Below, piece by piece: positions 1 through 5,704 of a DNA stretch of 7,443 bases. This stretch comes from Chloroflexota bacterium. GTDB taxonomy: Bacteria; Chloroflexota; Limnocylindria; Limnocylindrales; CSP1-4. The notes below the pieces were generated by a model. It was not told the DNA's origin, made no database searches, and was given only the letters and a program-made list of their open reading frames with translations. The number at the start of each line of letters is the position of its first letter. The first letter of the stretch is position 1. The position numbers were made by a program, and so were the translations under genes. The stretch is taken from contig JAKAMV010000498.1 in assembly GCA_021812735.1 (NCBI GenBank), forward strand, positions 1-7,443, in the 5' to 3' direction.

Positions 1-1
1 C

Positions 2-1081
2 GGCGGGCAGACCCACACCATCGTGAAGCAGGGCATCGACGAGATGCTGCCCGACGGTGTGCGGATGATCCACGGGCCCGGGTGCCCTGTCTGCGTCACA
101 CCGCTCGAACAGGTCGACAAGGCGCTGGCCATCGCGGCCGACCCCAACGTCATCTTCACCAGCTACGGCGACATGCTGCGCGTCCCCGGCTCGGTCACCG
201 ACCTGCTCTCGCTCAAGGCCCGCGGCGCGGATGTGCGGATCGTCTACTCGCCGCTGGATGCCGTGCGGATCGCGCGAGAGCACCCCGAACGCCAGGTCGT
301 CTTCTTCGCGATCGGGTTCGAGACGACGGCGCCCGCGAACGCCATGGCGGTCTGGCAGGCGGCGGAACAGGGCATCGACAACTTCAGCGTGCTGGTGAGC
401 CACGTGCTGGTCCCGCCCGCGATGGAGGCGATCCTCGACTCGCCGTCGAACCAGGTGCAGTCGTTCCTGGCCGCGGGGCACGTGTGCGCCGTCATGGGCT
501 GGACCGAGTACGAGCCGATCGCCGCGAAGTACCACGTCCCGATCGTGGTGACCGGCTTCGAGCCGCTCGACCTGCTCGAAGGCATGCTGATGGCGATCCG
601 CCAGCTCGAAGAGGGGCGCGCGGAGGTCGAGAACCAGTATGCCCGCGCGGTCCGGCGCGAAGGCAACCGGCTGGCCCAGGAGACCATCTTCCGGGTGTTC
701 GAGATCGGCGACCGGACGTGGCGTGGGATCGGGCAGATCCCGGCCTCCGGGTACCACCTGAAGGAGCGCTTCGCGCGGTTCGACGCAGAGCGGCGGTTCC
801 ACGTCGGCGCCATCGCCACCAGGGAGCATCCGGCCTGCATCGCCGGGGAGATTCTCCAGGGGACGAAGACCCCGCTCGACTGCACCGCCTACGGCGTCCT
901 GTGCAATCCGCAGCGTCCGCTGGGTGCCCCGATGGTCTCCGCCGAGGGGACCTGCGCGGCGTTCCACGCCTCGGGCCGGGGGCTCGGCCCGGTTGCGCGG
1001 CCGCTCACGGTGCTGTCCGCCGGAGGCCTCGGCCCGCGGGATGGCGGGGCCGCGACCGGCGCCCGGGAGACCGCGCGATGA
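2..1081 (+). CDS. hypD: HypD, [NiFe]-hydrogenase maturation iron-sulfur protein, 5'-truncated
   Basis: HypD works with HypC as the scaffold on which the Fe(CN)2CO group of [NiFe] hydrogenases is assembled in the cytoplasm. The reading frame is open from the first bases, so the start lies outside the window; by comparison with E. coli HypD about 40 N-terminal residues are missing. The GTG at 23 is internal. Visible family motifs are GGQTHT at the left edge (E. coli has CGGHTH, so one His reads as Gln), GPGCPVC with Cys codons at 83 and 92, and GFETTAP from 314. Further Cys residues lie in the C-terminal part: HPAC, LDC, VLC, and the family signature EGTCAAF. After that signature comes a roughly 35-residue Gly/Ala/Arg-rich tail that looks like a poorly conserved extension. 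The stop overlaps the hypE start (ATGA), indicating one operon and coupled translation. Identity is very secure; only the N-terminus is unknown. Confidence 0.97.
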   Translation, partial: GGQTHTIVKQGIDEMLPDGVRMIHGPGCPVCVTPLEQVDKALAIAADPNVIFTSYGDMLRVPGSVTDLLSLKARGADVRIVYSPLDAVRIAREHPERQVVFFAIGFETTAPANAMAVWQAAEQGIDNFSVLVSHVLVPPAMEAILDSPSNQVQSFLAAGHVCAVMGWTEYEPIAAKYHVPIVVTGFEPLDLLEGMLMAIRQLEEGRAEVENQYARAVRREGNRLAQETIFRVFEIGDRTWRGIGQIPASGYHLKERFARFDAERRFHVGAIATREHPACIAGEILQGTKTPLDCTAYGVLCNPQRPLGAPMVSAEGTCAAFHASGRGLGPVARPLTVLSAGGLGPRDGGAATGARETAR

Positions 1082-2172
1082 CCGGGGGCCCGATCGACCG
1101 ACCGACCACCGACCGCCCGGCGCCGGATCCGCTGGCGGCCACCTGCCCGGCCCCCCTCGCCGAACAGGAGCGCGTGCTGCTCGGCCATGGCTCCGGCGGC
1201 CAGCTCTCCGCGGCGCTCATGCGCGACGTGATCGCGCCAGCGCTCGCGGCCGCCTCTTCCGGCGGCCCGCTCAACGACGCCGCCGTGCTCGACGTCGCGG
1301 GGCAGCGCCTCGCCTTCACCACCGACTCGTTCGTCGTCAGCCCGCTCGCGTTTCCCGGCGGGGACATCGGCGAGCTCGCGGTCAACGGCACGGTCAACGA
1401 CCTGGCCATGATGGGAGCGCGGCCCCTGGCAATCTCGCTGGCCTACGTGATCGAGGAGGGGCTCCCGTTCGACGAGCTCCGCTCGGTGACCGAGTCCGTC
1501 GCACGGGCGGCCACGGCCGCCGGCGTGCCCGTGGTCACGGGCGACACCAAGGTGGTCGGTCGCGGGGCCGCGGACCGGCTGTTCGTCAACACGGCCGGCA
1601 TCGGGGTCGTGCCGGACGGCGTGGCCCTGGGCGCCGACCGCGCCATGCCCGGCGACGCGGTGGTGCTCTCCGGGCCGATCGGGCTCCATGGTGTGGCGAT
1701 CATGAGCGTGCGCGAGGGGCTCGAGTTCGAGGTGGAGATCGCGTCGGACACACAGCCGCTGCACCGGCTTGCGGCGGCGATCCTCGAGGCGGCCCCGGAC
1801 GCGCACGTGCTGCGCGATCCGACGCGCGGAGGGCTCGCGTCCGCCGTCAACGAGATCGCGGCGGCCTCGGGGATCGGCATCGAGCTCGACGAGGATGCGA
1901 TCCCGGTTCCGGGGCCCGTGCGCGCCGCGTGCGAGATGCTCGGCCTGGATCCGCTCCACGTGGCCAACGAAGGCAAGTGCGTCGCGATCGTGCCGGGCGA
2001 GCGGGCGGAGGCCGTGCTGGCCGCCATGCGCAGGCTGCCCGAGGGGGAGGAGGCCGCCATCGTCGGCCGGGTCGTCGCCGATCACCCGGGCATGGTGACC
2101 GCGCGCACCATCGTGGGCTCCGAGCGGATCGTCGACATGCTGGTCGGGGAGCAGCTGCCCCGCATCTGCTGA
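1078..2172 (+). CDS. hypE: HypE, hydrogenase maturation protein (carbamoyl dehydratase)
   Basis: HypE accepts a carbamoyl group from HypF on its C-terminal cysteine and dehydrates it with ATP to a thiocyanate; the cyanide then goes to iron on HypC-HypD. The protein is 364 residues, of the AIR-synthase (PurM)-like fold. Visible motifs: HGSGG (37-41), NDAAVLD (66-72), TTDSF (81-85), [14 protein letters not shown] (103-116), VTGDTKV (153-159), [13 protein letters not shown] and ANEGK in the C-terminal domain, and the terminal PRIC with acceptor Cys364. The ATG at 1078 overlaps the hypD stop by 4 bases and has GGGAGA 7 bases upstream, so it is a good start. It gives about 35 residues before HGSGG, a longer Pro-rich leader than in E. 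coli HypE. All expected catalytic features are intact, so the gene should be functional. Confidence 0.97.
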   Translation: MTGGPIDRPTTDRPAPDPLAATCPAPLAEQERVLLGHGSGGQLSAALMRDVIAPALAAASSGGPLNDAAVLDVAGQRLAFTTDSFVVSPLAFPGGDIGELAVNGTVNDLAMMGARPLAISLAYVIEEGLPFDELRSVTESVARAATAAGVPVVTGDTKVVGRGAADRLFVNTAGIGVVPDGVALGADRAMPGDAVVLSGPIGLHGVAIMSVREGLEFEVEIASDTQPLHRLAAAILEAAPDAHVLRDPTRGGLASAVNEIAAASGIGIELDEDAIPVPGPVRAACEMLGLDPLHVANEGKCVAIVPGERAEAVLAAMRRLPEGEEAAIVGRVVADHPGMVTARTIVGSERIVDMLVGEQLPRIC

Positions 2173-2206
2173 CGCCCCTCCGCCGCGGGCTGACGCGCCT
2201 CCGCCG
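2168..2206 (+). repeat. 18-base direct repeat spanning the hypE stop codon
   Basis: GCTGACGCCCCTCCGCCG at 2168-2185 recurs at 2189-2206 with one mismatch (C to G at its ninth base), a period of 21. The first copy contains the hypE stop codon TGA. The second is followed by the short palindrome CCGCCGGCGG (2201-2210). It may be a local tandem duplication; no U-tract follows, so I do not call a terminator. The rest of the 162-base gap to the next gene shows nothing else recognisable. Confidence 0.7.
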
Positions 2207-2334
2207 GCGGCCGTCGCCGCGAGGACGACTCCGGCCCGGGCTGCTCGCCCTGGCGTGCCGGTGCTGCCGCGGCGCGGATGGCTCCGACGAGGGCTGCCCC
2301 GGCCGGTTCGGGTGGCGCGTGGCAGACTTCGACG

Positions 2335-2691
2335 ATGACCGTGCGCATCAGGCGGGCATACGAGGAACCGGACCACGACGACGGCAGTCGCGTGCTGGTG
2401 GATCGTGTCTGGCCCCGCGGTCGGTCGCGTGAGGCGCTCCGGCTGGCGGGCTGGGAGCGCGAGGTGGCGCCGAGCGACGAGTTGCGCCGCTGGTTCGGCC
2501 ACGACCCGGCTCGCTGGGAGGAGTTCCGGCGCCGGTATCGCGCCGAGCTGGAGGCGCCCGACCGGCAGGCGGCCCTGGGCCGGCTCGCCTCCCTGGCGCG
2601 AGCCGGCACACTCACCCTGGTCTACGGTGCCGCCGACGAAGCGCACAACCAGGCGGTCGTGCTGCGCGAGGTGCTCCTGGATCAGGCGTAG
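2335..2691 (+). CDS. DUF488 / YeaO-family protein
   Basis: A 118-residue protein of the DUF488 (YeaO-like) family, whose biochemical role is not established as far as I know. Visible features match the family: a start of the form IRRAYEEP, then RVLVDRVWPRG, then APSDELRRWFGHDPARWEEF and RRRYRAEL, and the C-terminal LVYGAADEAHNQAVVL. I chose ATG 2335 because family similarity begins at once after it; an in-frame ATG at 2278 would add 19 residues of low-complexity sequence. No clear Shine-Dalgarno precedes 2335. The sequence CAGACT sits six bases upstream, the spacing expected of a leaderless -10 box, but it is a weak match. The gene lies 162 bases after hypE on the same strand, so it may have its own promoter and need not be linked to hydrogenase maturation. 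Family assignment is secure; function is open. Confidence 0.9.
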   Translation: MTVRIRRAYEEPDHDDGSRVLVDRVWPRGRSREALRLAGWEREVAPSDELRRWFGHDPARWEEFRRRYRAELEAPDRQAALGRLASLARAGTLTLVYGAADEAHNQAVVLREVLLDQA

Positions 2692-2787
2692 GCGGCAACG
2701 GGCCCTGCCAGGCGGCGAGGGGCACTGGGGCGACGACAGGATGCCTGGGCGGATACCGGAGGCCTGGGCGTGGCCCGCAGCTGCCCG

Positions 2788-2832
2788 CAGGCGGGCGTCC
2801 GGCAGGCGGGCATGTTTCAGGCGGGCATGTTT
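2788..2832 (+). repeat. Three tandem 15-base units
   Basis: CAGGCGGGCATGTTT occurs twice head to tail (2803-2817 and 2818-2832). A third, diverged unit at 2788-2802 shares CAGGCGGGC and then differs. Read on the + strand these give the pentapeptide QAGMF; on the - strand they give KHARL. No convincing gene contains them. Confidence 0.85.
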
Positions 2833-2958
2833 CATGCAGATCCTGCGCGGGAGGAACGTTATCCGCGGTTGCCGGACCTCACCCGGCCACGCGTGCGCGG
2901 GGGACCGTCGCTTCGCGTTGCGGCCGAGCAGGCCGTGTCGCCTCCGCCACGCTAGGCA

Positions 2959-2979
2959 CGGCCGGCGCTCGGCCGGCCG
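2959..2979. terminator. GC-only 8-bp hairpin, terminator-like
   Basis: CGGCCGGC (2959-2966) and GCCGGCCG (2972-2979) form a perfect 8-base-pair stem around the 5-base loop GCTCG. No T-tract follows on either strand, so it is at best a U-less terminator of the kind proposed for high-GC bacteria, or a structural element between the DUF488 gene and the kinase operon. Confidence 0.35.
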
Positions 2980-3010
2980 CGTCCACCGCTCGACATAGCA
3001 TTCCCCGCCT

Positions 3011-3164
3011 GCAAATCCTGCAGGATGCGAGCCGCTGCGTGCGTCAGCGCGTGCATGGTGACCGTCCCGGCCCGCAAGTCCTGCAAGTCCTGCAGGATGC
3101 GAGCGGCTGCGCGCGGCAGCGCGTGCATGGGCAGCGTCCCGGCCCGCAAGTCCTGCAGGATGCG
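3011..3164. repeat. 63-base tandem repeat with internal 9-base duplication
   Basis: Copy 1 is 3011-3073 (63 bases). Copy 2 is 3074-3145: the same 63 bases plus an extra GCAAGTCCT at its start (3074-3082 repeated at 3083-3091). Copy 3 is truncated at 3146-3164. Copies 1 and 2 match at 56 of 63 positions outside the duplication. Each copy holds the perfect palindrome TCCTGCAGGA (3016-3025, 3088-3097, 3151-3160), so the palindromes are spaced by 72 and then 63 bases. The sharp truncation of copy 3 and the 9-base insertion look like slippage or unequal exchange, as in a minisatellite. Confidence 0.88.
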
Positions 3165-3184
3165 CCGCTTCCCCATCGGCACGC

Positions 3185-3254
3185 GCGCGGGACGCGCGCG
3201 CGGGACCGGCAGCGCGGGACCGGGAGCGCGGGACTGGCGCGCGCGGGACCGGCA
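3185..3254. repeat. Five phased direct repeats GCGCGGGAC (about 14-base period)
   Basis: GCGCGGGAC occurs exactly at 3185, 3198, 3212, 3226 and 3241, that is at spacings of 13, 14, 14 and 15 bases. The fuller unit GCGCGGGACCGGCA is present at 3198 and 3241, and with one change at 3212. The array ends 2 bases before the TTGACA box of the kinase operon. It resembles an array of direct-repeat binding sites, and OmpR/PhoB-type regulators bind direct repeats, but binding is inferred only from position. Simple slippage in GC-rich DNA is the alternative. Confidence 0.8.
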
Positions 3255-3256
3255 GG

Positions 3257-3285
3257 TTGACAGGTTGGCCGTTGCGGCGTGAACT
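3257..3285 (+). promoter_or_regulatory. Candidate promoter for a leaderless kinase-regulator transcript
   Basis: A perfect TTGACA -35 box (3257-3262) is followed after 17 bases by TGAACT (3280-3285), a weak -10 box with three of six consensus bases. Six bases later comes the A of the kinase ATG (3292), the distance expected for a transcription start. No Shine-Dalgarno precedes the ATG, in line with a leaderless mRNA. The -35 overlaps a direct repeat CAGGTTG (3253-3259 and 3261-3267). The poor second base of the -10 box lowers certainty. Confidence 0.45.
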
Positions 3286-3291
3286 GCCGGG

Positions 3292-4548
3292 ATGGAGACG
3301 ACCCGCACCCGCACGACGCAGAGCGACCGTCGGCAACTCGAGGAACTGCGGTTCCTGCACGAGGTCGCCCGGCTCGCCACCACCGCGCGGACCTGGGAGG
3401 AGCTTCTCTCGATCGTCGTGGACGGTACCCGGGATGCGCTCAAGGCGGACGTGTCGTCGTTCTACCTGCTCGACCGGGACGGGCGCCAGCTCACACTCGC
3501 GGCCACCAACGGCCTCGATCGCTACCAGATCGGGCGCGCCAAGGTCCCGTTCGGGCAGGGGATCACGGGGCGGGTCGCCGCGAGTCGCGAACCCATGGTG
3601 ATCCCGGACGTCCGCTCCGACGATCGGTTCCTCTGGGTGCGCGGACTGGACCAGCGCCGGTTCGTCGCCTCGATGCTGTCCGTGCCGCTCTCCTGGAACG
3701 ACCAGGTCGTGGGCGTGCTCAACGTGCAGACGGAACAGCCGCGCACGTTCACGCCGCGCGACGTCGCGCACCTCCGGGCGATCGCGGACCTGCTGGCCGG
3801 AATCGTGGAGAAGGGCCGGCTGCAGCGCGAGGCCGAGGCACAGGTCGCCTCGCTCAAGGCGCTCGAACGCGCCCAGGCGGAGCTCGTGGCGCTGGTCACG
3901 CACGAACTGCGCACCCCGCTGGCCGTCGTGCGCGCGTATCTCGACCTGCTCGCGGAATCGGTCGAGGATGGAACCGGCGCCGTGCCGAGCGCGGTGGAAT
4001 GGCATCGCCTCGCCGACGAGCAGGTCACCCGCCTGGACCGCCTGGTCGACTCGATCCTGGCGTCGGTGCGGCCGGAGGAGCAGACCCCGCTCGACCTGGT
4101 CCCGATCGATCTGACCGCGATCGTCGAGGAGACCGTGGCCGGGATGGGCCCGCTGCTCCGCCGCCACGGGGTGGTCCACGAGGGGCGCCCGGGTCTTCGC
4201 GTGCTCGGCGAGGCAGCGCGTCTCCGGCAGATCCTCGAGCACCTGCTGGAGAACGCCGTCAAGTACGCGCCGCCGGGGACCACCATCACGATCCGCACCG
4301 ACCTGCAGGAGGGGATCGCGCGTCTGTCGGTGGCCGACGAGGGGCCGGGTGTACCCGAGGAATGGCGGGAGCGGGTCTTCGAGCCGTACGCCCGCCGCAG
4401 CGAGACCGGGGCCGCGCGAGGATCCGGAATCGGGCTCTATGCCGCGCGGCGGCTGGGCGAGGCGATGGGCGCGCGGCTGTGGTGCGAGCCGGCGGCGGGT
4501 GGCGGAGCGCGCTTCGTGGTCGCGCTCGCGTCGGCGGTGGCGCTGTGA
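3292..4548 (+). CDS. GAF-domain sensor histidine kinase
   Basis: A 418-residue soluble histidine kinase with no transmembrane segment, so it probably senses a cytoplasmic signal or small ligand. Order of domains: short N-terminal helix; GAF domain about residues 25-172 (with the typical VPFGQGITGRVAASREPMVIPDV and SVPL...VVGVLNV stretches); coiled-coil linker about 173-200; HisKA domain with the H-box VTHELRTPL and phospho-accepting His204; HATPase domain with N-box LLENAVKYAPPG (Asn321), G1 box VADEGPGVPEE (Asp349) and G2 box GSGIGL (377-382). All catalytic boxes are intact. The regulator gene overlaps its stop (GTGA), making this an obvious cognate pair. ATG 3292 is preferred because the GAF-bearing protein begins there, although no Shine-Dalgarno is seen. 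The GAF ligand (heme, nucleotide, redox or other) cannot be told from the sequence. Confidence 0.95.
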   Translation: METTRTRTTQSDRRQLEELRFLHEVARLATTARTWEELLSIVVDGTRDALKADVSSFYLLDRDGRQLTLAATNGLDRYQIGRAKVPFGQGITGRVAASREPMVIPDVRSDDRFLWVRGLDQRRFVASMLSVPLSWNDQVVGVLNVQTEQPRTFTPRDVAHLRAIADLLAGIVEKGRLQREAEAQVASLKALERAQAELVALVTHELRTPLAVVRAYLDLLAESVEDGTGAVPSAVEWHRLADEQVTRLDRLVDSILASVRPEEQTPLDLVPIDLTAIVEETVAGMGPLLRRHGVVHEGRPGLRVLGEAARLRQILEHLLENAVKYAPPGTTITIRTDLQEGIARLSVADEGPGVPEEWRERVFEPYARRSETGAARGSGIGLYAARRLGEAMGARLWCEPAAGGGARFVVALASAVAL

Positions 4549-5285
4549 ACGGCGCCGGCACGCTCCGCATCCTGGTGGTCGACGACGATCCGGCCATGGT
4601 CGGCGCGATCACGGCGCTGGTGGGAACGGAAGGGCACCAGGTCGTCACCGCCTACGACGGGCTGACGGCCGTGCGCCGATGGCGCGAGGACTCCCCCGAC
4701 CTGGTGCTGCTCGACCTCGCGATGCCGGGGCCGGACGGGTTCAGCGTGGCCCGACAGCTGCGCGCCGAGGGTGCCGACATTCCCATCATCGTGGTCAGCG
4801 GAGAGCGCGCCGAGGCGGCGAAGGTGCGCGCGCTGGATCTCGGCGCCGACGACTACCTGGTCAAGCCGTTCGGCAAGCAGGAGCTGCTCGCCCGCATCCG
4901 GGCGGCCATGCGTCGTTCGCCGCGGACGGCCGCGGGGCTGCCGGGAGAGGCGGCGGGGCCGGGCCGGCCCCGCGGAGCCGGTCCTGTGAACTACGGCGGG
5001 CTGGCCCTCGAGCCCGGGCGACACGAAGCGCGCGTCGGCGACTCCCCGCTCGTGCTCACGCCGATCGAGTACCGGCTCCTGGAGGCGCTGGTGCAGGCGC
5101 AGGGCGAGCTGGTGGGGCACGCGGGGCTGCTCGCCGCCGGGTGGGCCGGTGAGCGGGATCCTGATCCGCTGTGGCTCAAGCCGCACCTGGCCCGCCTTCG
5201 CCGCAAGCTCGACGGTGCCGGTGGACCGGCGCTGGTGTCGGTGCGGGCCGTGGGCTGGTGCCTCCGCAGCCCGGCGCCGGCGTAA
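4545..5285 (+). CDS. OmpR/PhoB-family response regulator
   Basis: A 246-residue DNA-binding response regulator, the likely phosphorylation partner of the kinase just upstream. Receiver domain residues about 7-122: acidic pair Asp13/Asp14 in LVVDDDP, phospho-acceptor Asp57 in LVLLDLAMPG, Ser85 in VVSGE and Lys107 in LVKPF. A Gly/Pro/Arg-rich linker of about 25 residues follows. The C-terminal winged helix has LTPIEYRLLEALVQAQGELV, the recognition-helix region LWLKPHLARLRRKL, and a wing ending VRAVGWCL where family members usually read VRGVGYRL. Start GTG 4545 overlaps the kinase stop by 4 bases, and similarity begins soon after it. An open frame extends upstream through the kinase gene but is only overlap. 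The target genes are unknown; the repeat array before the kinase is a candidate for autoregulation. Confidence 0.95.
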   Translation: MNGAGTLRILVVDDDPAMVGAITALVGTEGHQVVTAYDGLTAVRRWREDSPDLVLLDLAMPGPDGFSVARQLRAEGADIPIIVVSGERAEAAKVRALDLGADDYLVKPFGKQELLARIRAAMRRSPRTAAGLPGEAAGPGRPRGAGPVNYGGLALEPGRHEARVGDSPLVLTPIEYRLLEALVQAQGELVGHAGLLAAGWAGERDPDPLWLKPHLARLRRKLDGAGGPALVSVRAVGWCLRSPAPA

Positions 5286-5335
5286 CCGTCTCGCCACCGA
5301 ACCGTATCTCGCACGCCGCCGACCGCCGCGGCTGC

Positions 5336-5359
5336 CCTCCGTAGTCTCGTGTGCGGAGG
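5336..5359 (+). promoter_or_regulatory. Hairpin that can mask the ribosome binding site of the small Cys-rich gene
   Basis: CCTCCG (5336-5341) is complementary to CGGAGG (5354-5359), which contains the strong Shine-Dalgarno GGAGG placed 6 bases before ATG 5366. With T5342-G5353 and A5343-T5352 the RNA stem reaches 8 pairs around an 8-base loop. If the gene is read through from the response regulator this would hide the ribosome binding site. TAGTCT (5342-5347) also fits a TANNNT -10 box; a transcript from it would start near 5354 and lack the masking arm. Both roles are inferences. Confidence 0.45.
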
Positions 5360-5365
5360 CATCAC

Positions 5366-5581
5366 ATGTACAGCTTCACCGATCCTGGAATCTCCGCGAC
5401 CCGCGGCGCCGAGGCCCCCGTCACCTGCGCGGCCTGCGGCTGCCGGCTCACGCAGGGCCCGGGCGCCGACCGCGCGTGGCGCCATTTCCATCCGTTTGCC
5501 GGGCACGATGCCCGCGGCTGCCGGGTCGATTGCGTCGATCTTCCCCACGACAGCGACGGTCACCCGCTCCGCCCGAGCTGA
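5366..5581 (+). CDS. Small Cys/His-rich protein, possible zinc-binding, unknown function
   Basis: A 71-residue protein that I do not recognise. ATG 5366 follows GGAGG by 6 bases, the clearest ribosome binding site on the + strand, so the gene is probably real; an in-frame GTG at 5351 lies before that site. Cysteines stand at 21, 24, 26, 52 and 56, giving CxxCGC and CxxxC; histidines at 40, 42, 47, 61 and 66. The pattern of an N-terminal CxxCG knuckle, a central WRHFHP and a later Cys pair suggests a zinc ribbon or another small metal-binding fold. No signal peptide or membrane segment is seen. It starts 80 bases after the response regulator on the same strand and may be co-transcribed. It ends 123 bases before the convergent lipoprotein stop. 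A longer frame at 5349-5780 lacks protein-like features. Confidence 0.72.
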   Translation: MYSFTDPGISATRGAEAPVTCAACGCRLTQGPGADRAWRHFHPFAGHDARGCRVDCVDLPHDSDGHPLRPS

Positions 5582-5647
5582 CGCCGGGCACCTCAGCGAG
5601 TCGGTGGCGATCCCGAACTGGGACGGGGTCGCCGCGGACAACGAACC

Positions 5648-5681
5648 CGAGACCGCGCTCCGCAGACGGGGCGCGGTCTCG
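5648..5681. terminator. Long-stem hairpin between convergent genes, probable bidirectional terminator
   Basis: CGAGACCGCGC (5648-5658) and GCGCGGTCTCG (5671-5681) are perfect 11-base inverted arms. On the + transcript the stem extends inward by U-G, C-G and C-G to 14 pairs with the 6-base loop GCAGAC. It lies 67 bases after the small + gene and 23 bases past the stop of the - strand lipoprotein gene, where one shared terminator would be expected. No U-tract follows on the + side; on the - side the flank GGTTCGTT is only mildly T-rich. Confidence 0.65.
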
Positions 5682-5704
5682 TCGCGTCCTGGGGCGGCGG
5701 CGCG

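Larger units (their letters stand above)
2692..3291. other. 600-base gene-free interval, repeat-rich
   Basis: Between the DUF488 gene and the kinase no reading frame on either strand shows a family motif, a good ribosome binding site or protein-like composition. Short frames at 2770-2955 and 3025-3282 (+) and a frame through 2952-3443 (-) are open mainly because of high GC. The interval contains three tandem repeat groups, a GC-rich hairpin and a candidate promoter, each listed separately. The periods 15, 63 and 9 are multiples of three, so a decayed repeat-protein gene cannot be excluded. The differences between the two 63-base copies are mostly amino-acid changing in the frame I examined, which does not suggest a protein under selection. 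Confidence 0.6.

Noticed and set aside
2278..2334. Upstream ATG for the DUF488 gene
   Set aside because: It adds 19 residues without family similarity, and no ribosome binding site precedes it.
3011..3254. CRISPR array
   Set aside because: The repeats are directly adjoining or only a few bases apart, with no unique spacers of even length, and no cas genes are present.
2952..3443. A - strand frame through the 63-base repeats giving ILQDLRAG-like peptide repeats
   Set aside because: The peptide looks helical and repeats, but the frame starts inside the kinase gene, no ribosome binding site precedes an internal start, and changes between copies are mostly amino-acid altering.
889..4242. A 1117-codon open frame on the - strand running across hypD, hypE, the DUF488 gene and the kinase gene
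   Set aside because: It is antisense to four well-supported genes and to the repeat region, and its Arg/Gly/Ala/His-rich translation has no family motif. High GC makes stop codons rare in such frames.
3279..4544. Upstream extension of the response regulator frame through the kinase gene, as if a large fusion
   Set aside because: The translated extension is Arg/Gly/Pro-rich noise overlapping a complete kinase in another frame; receiver-domain similarity begins only just after the GTG at 4545.
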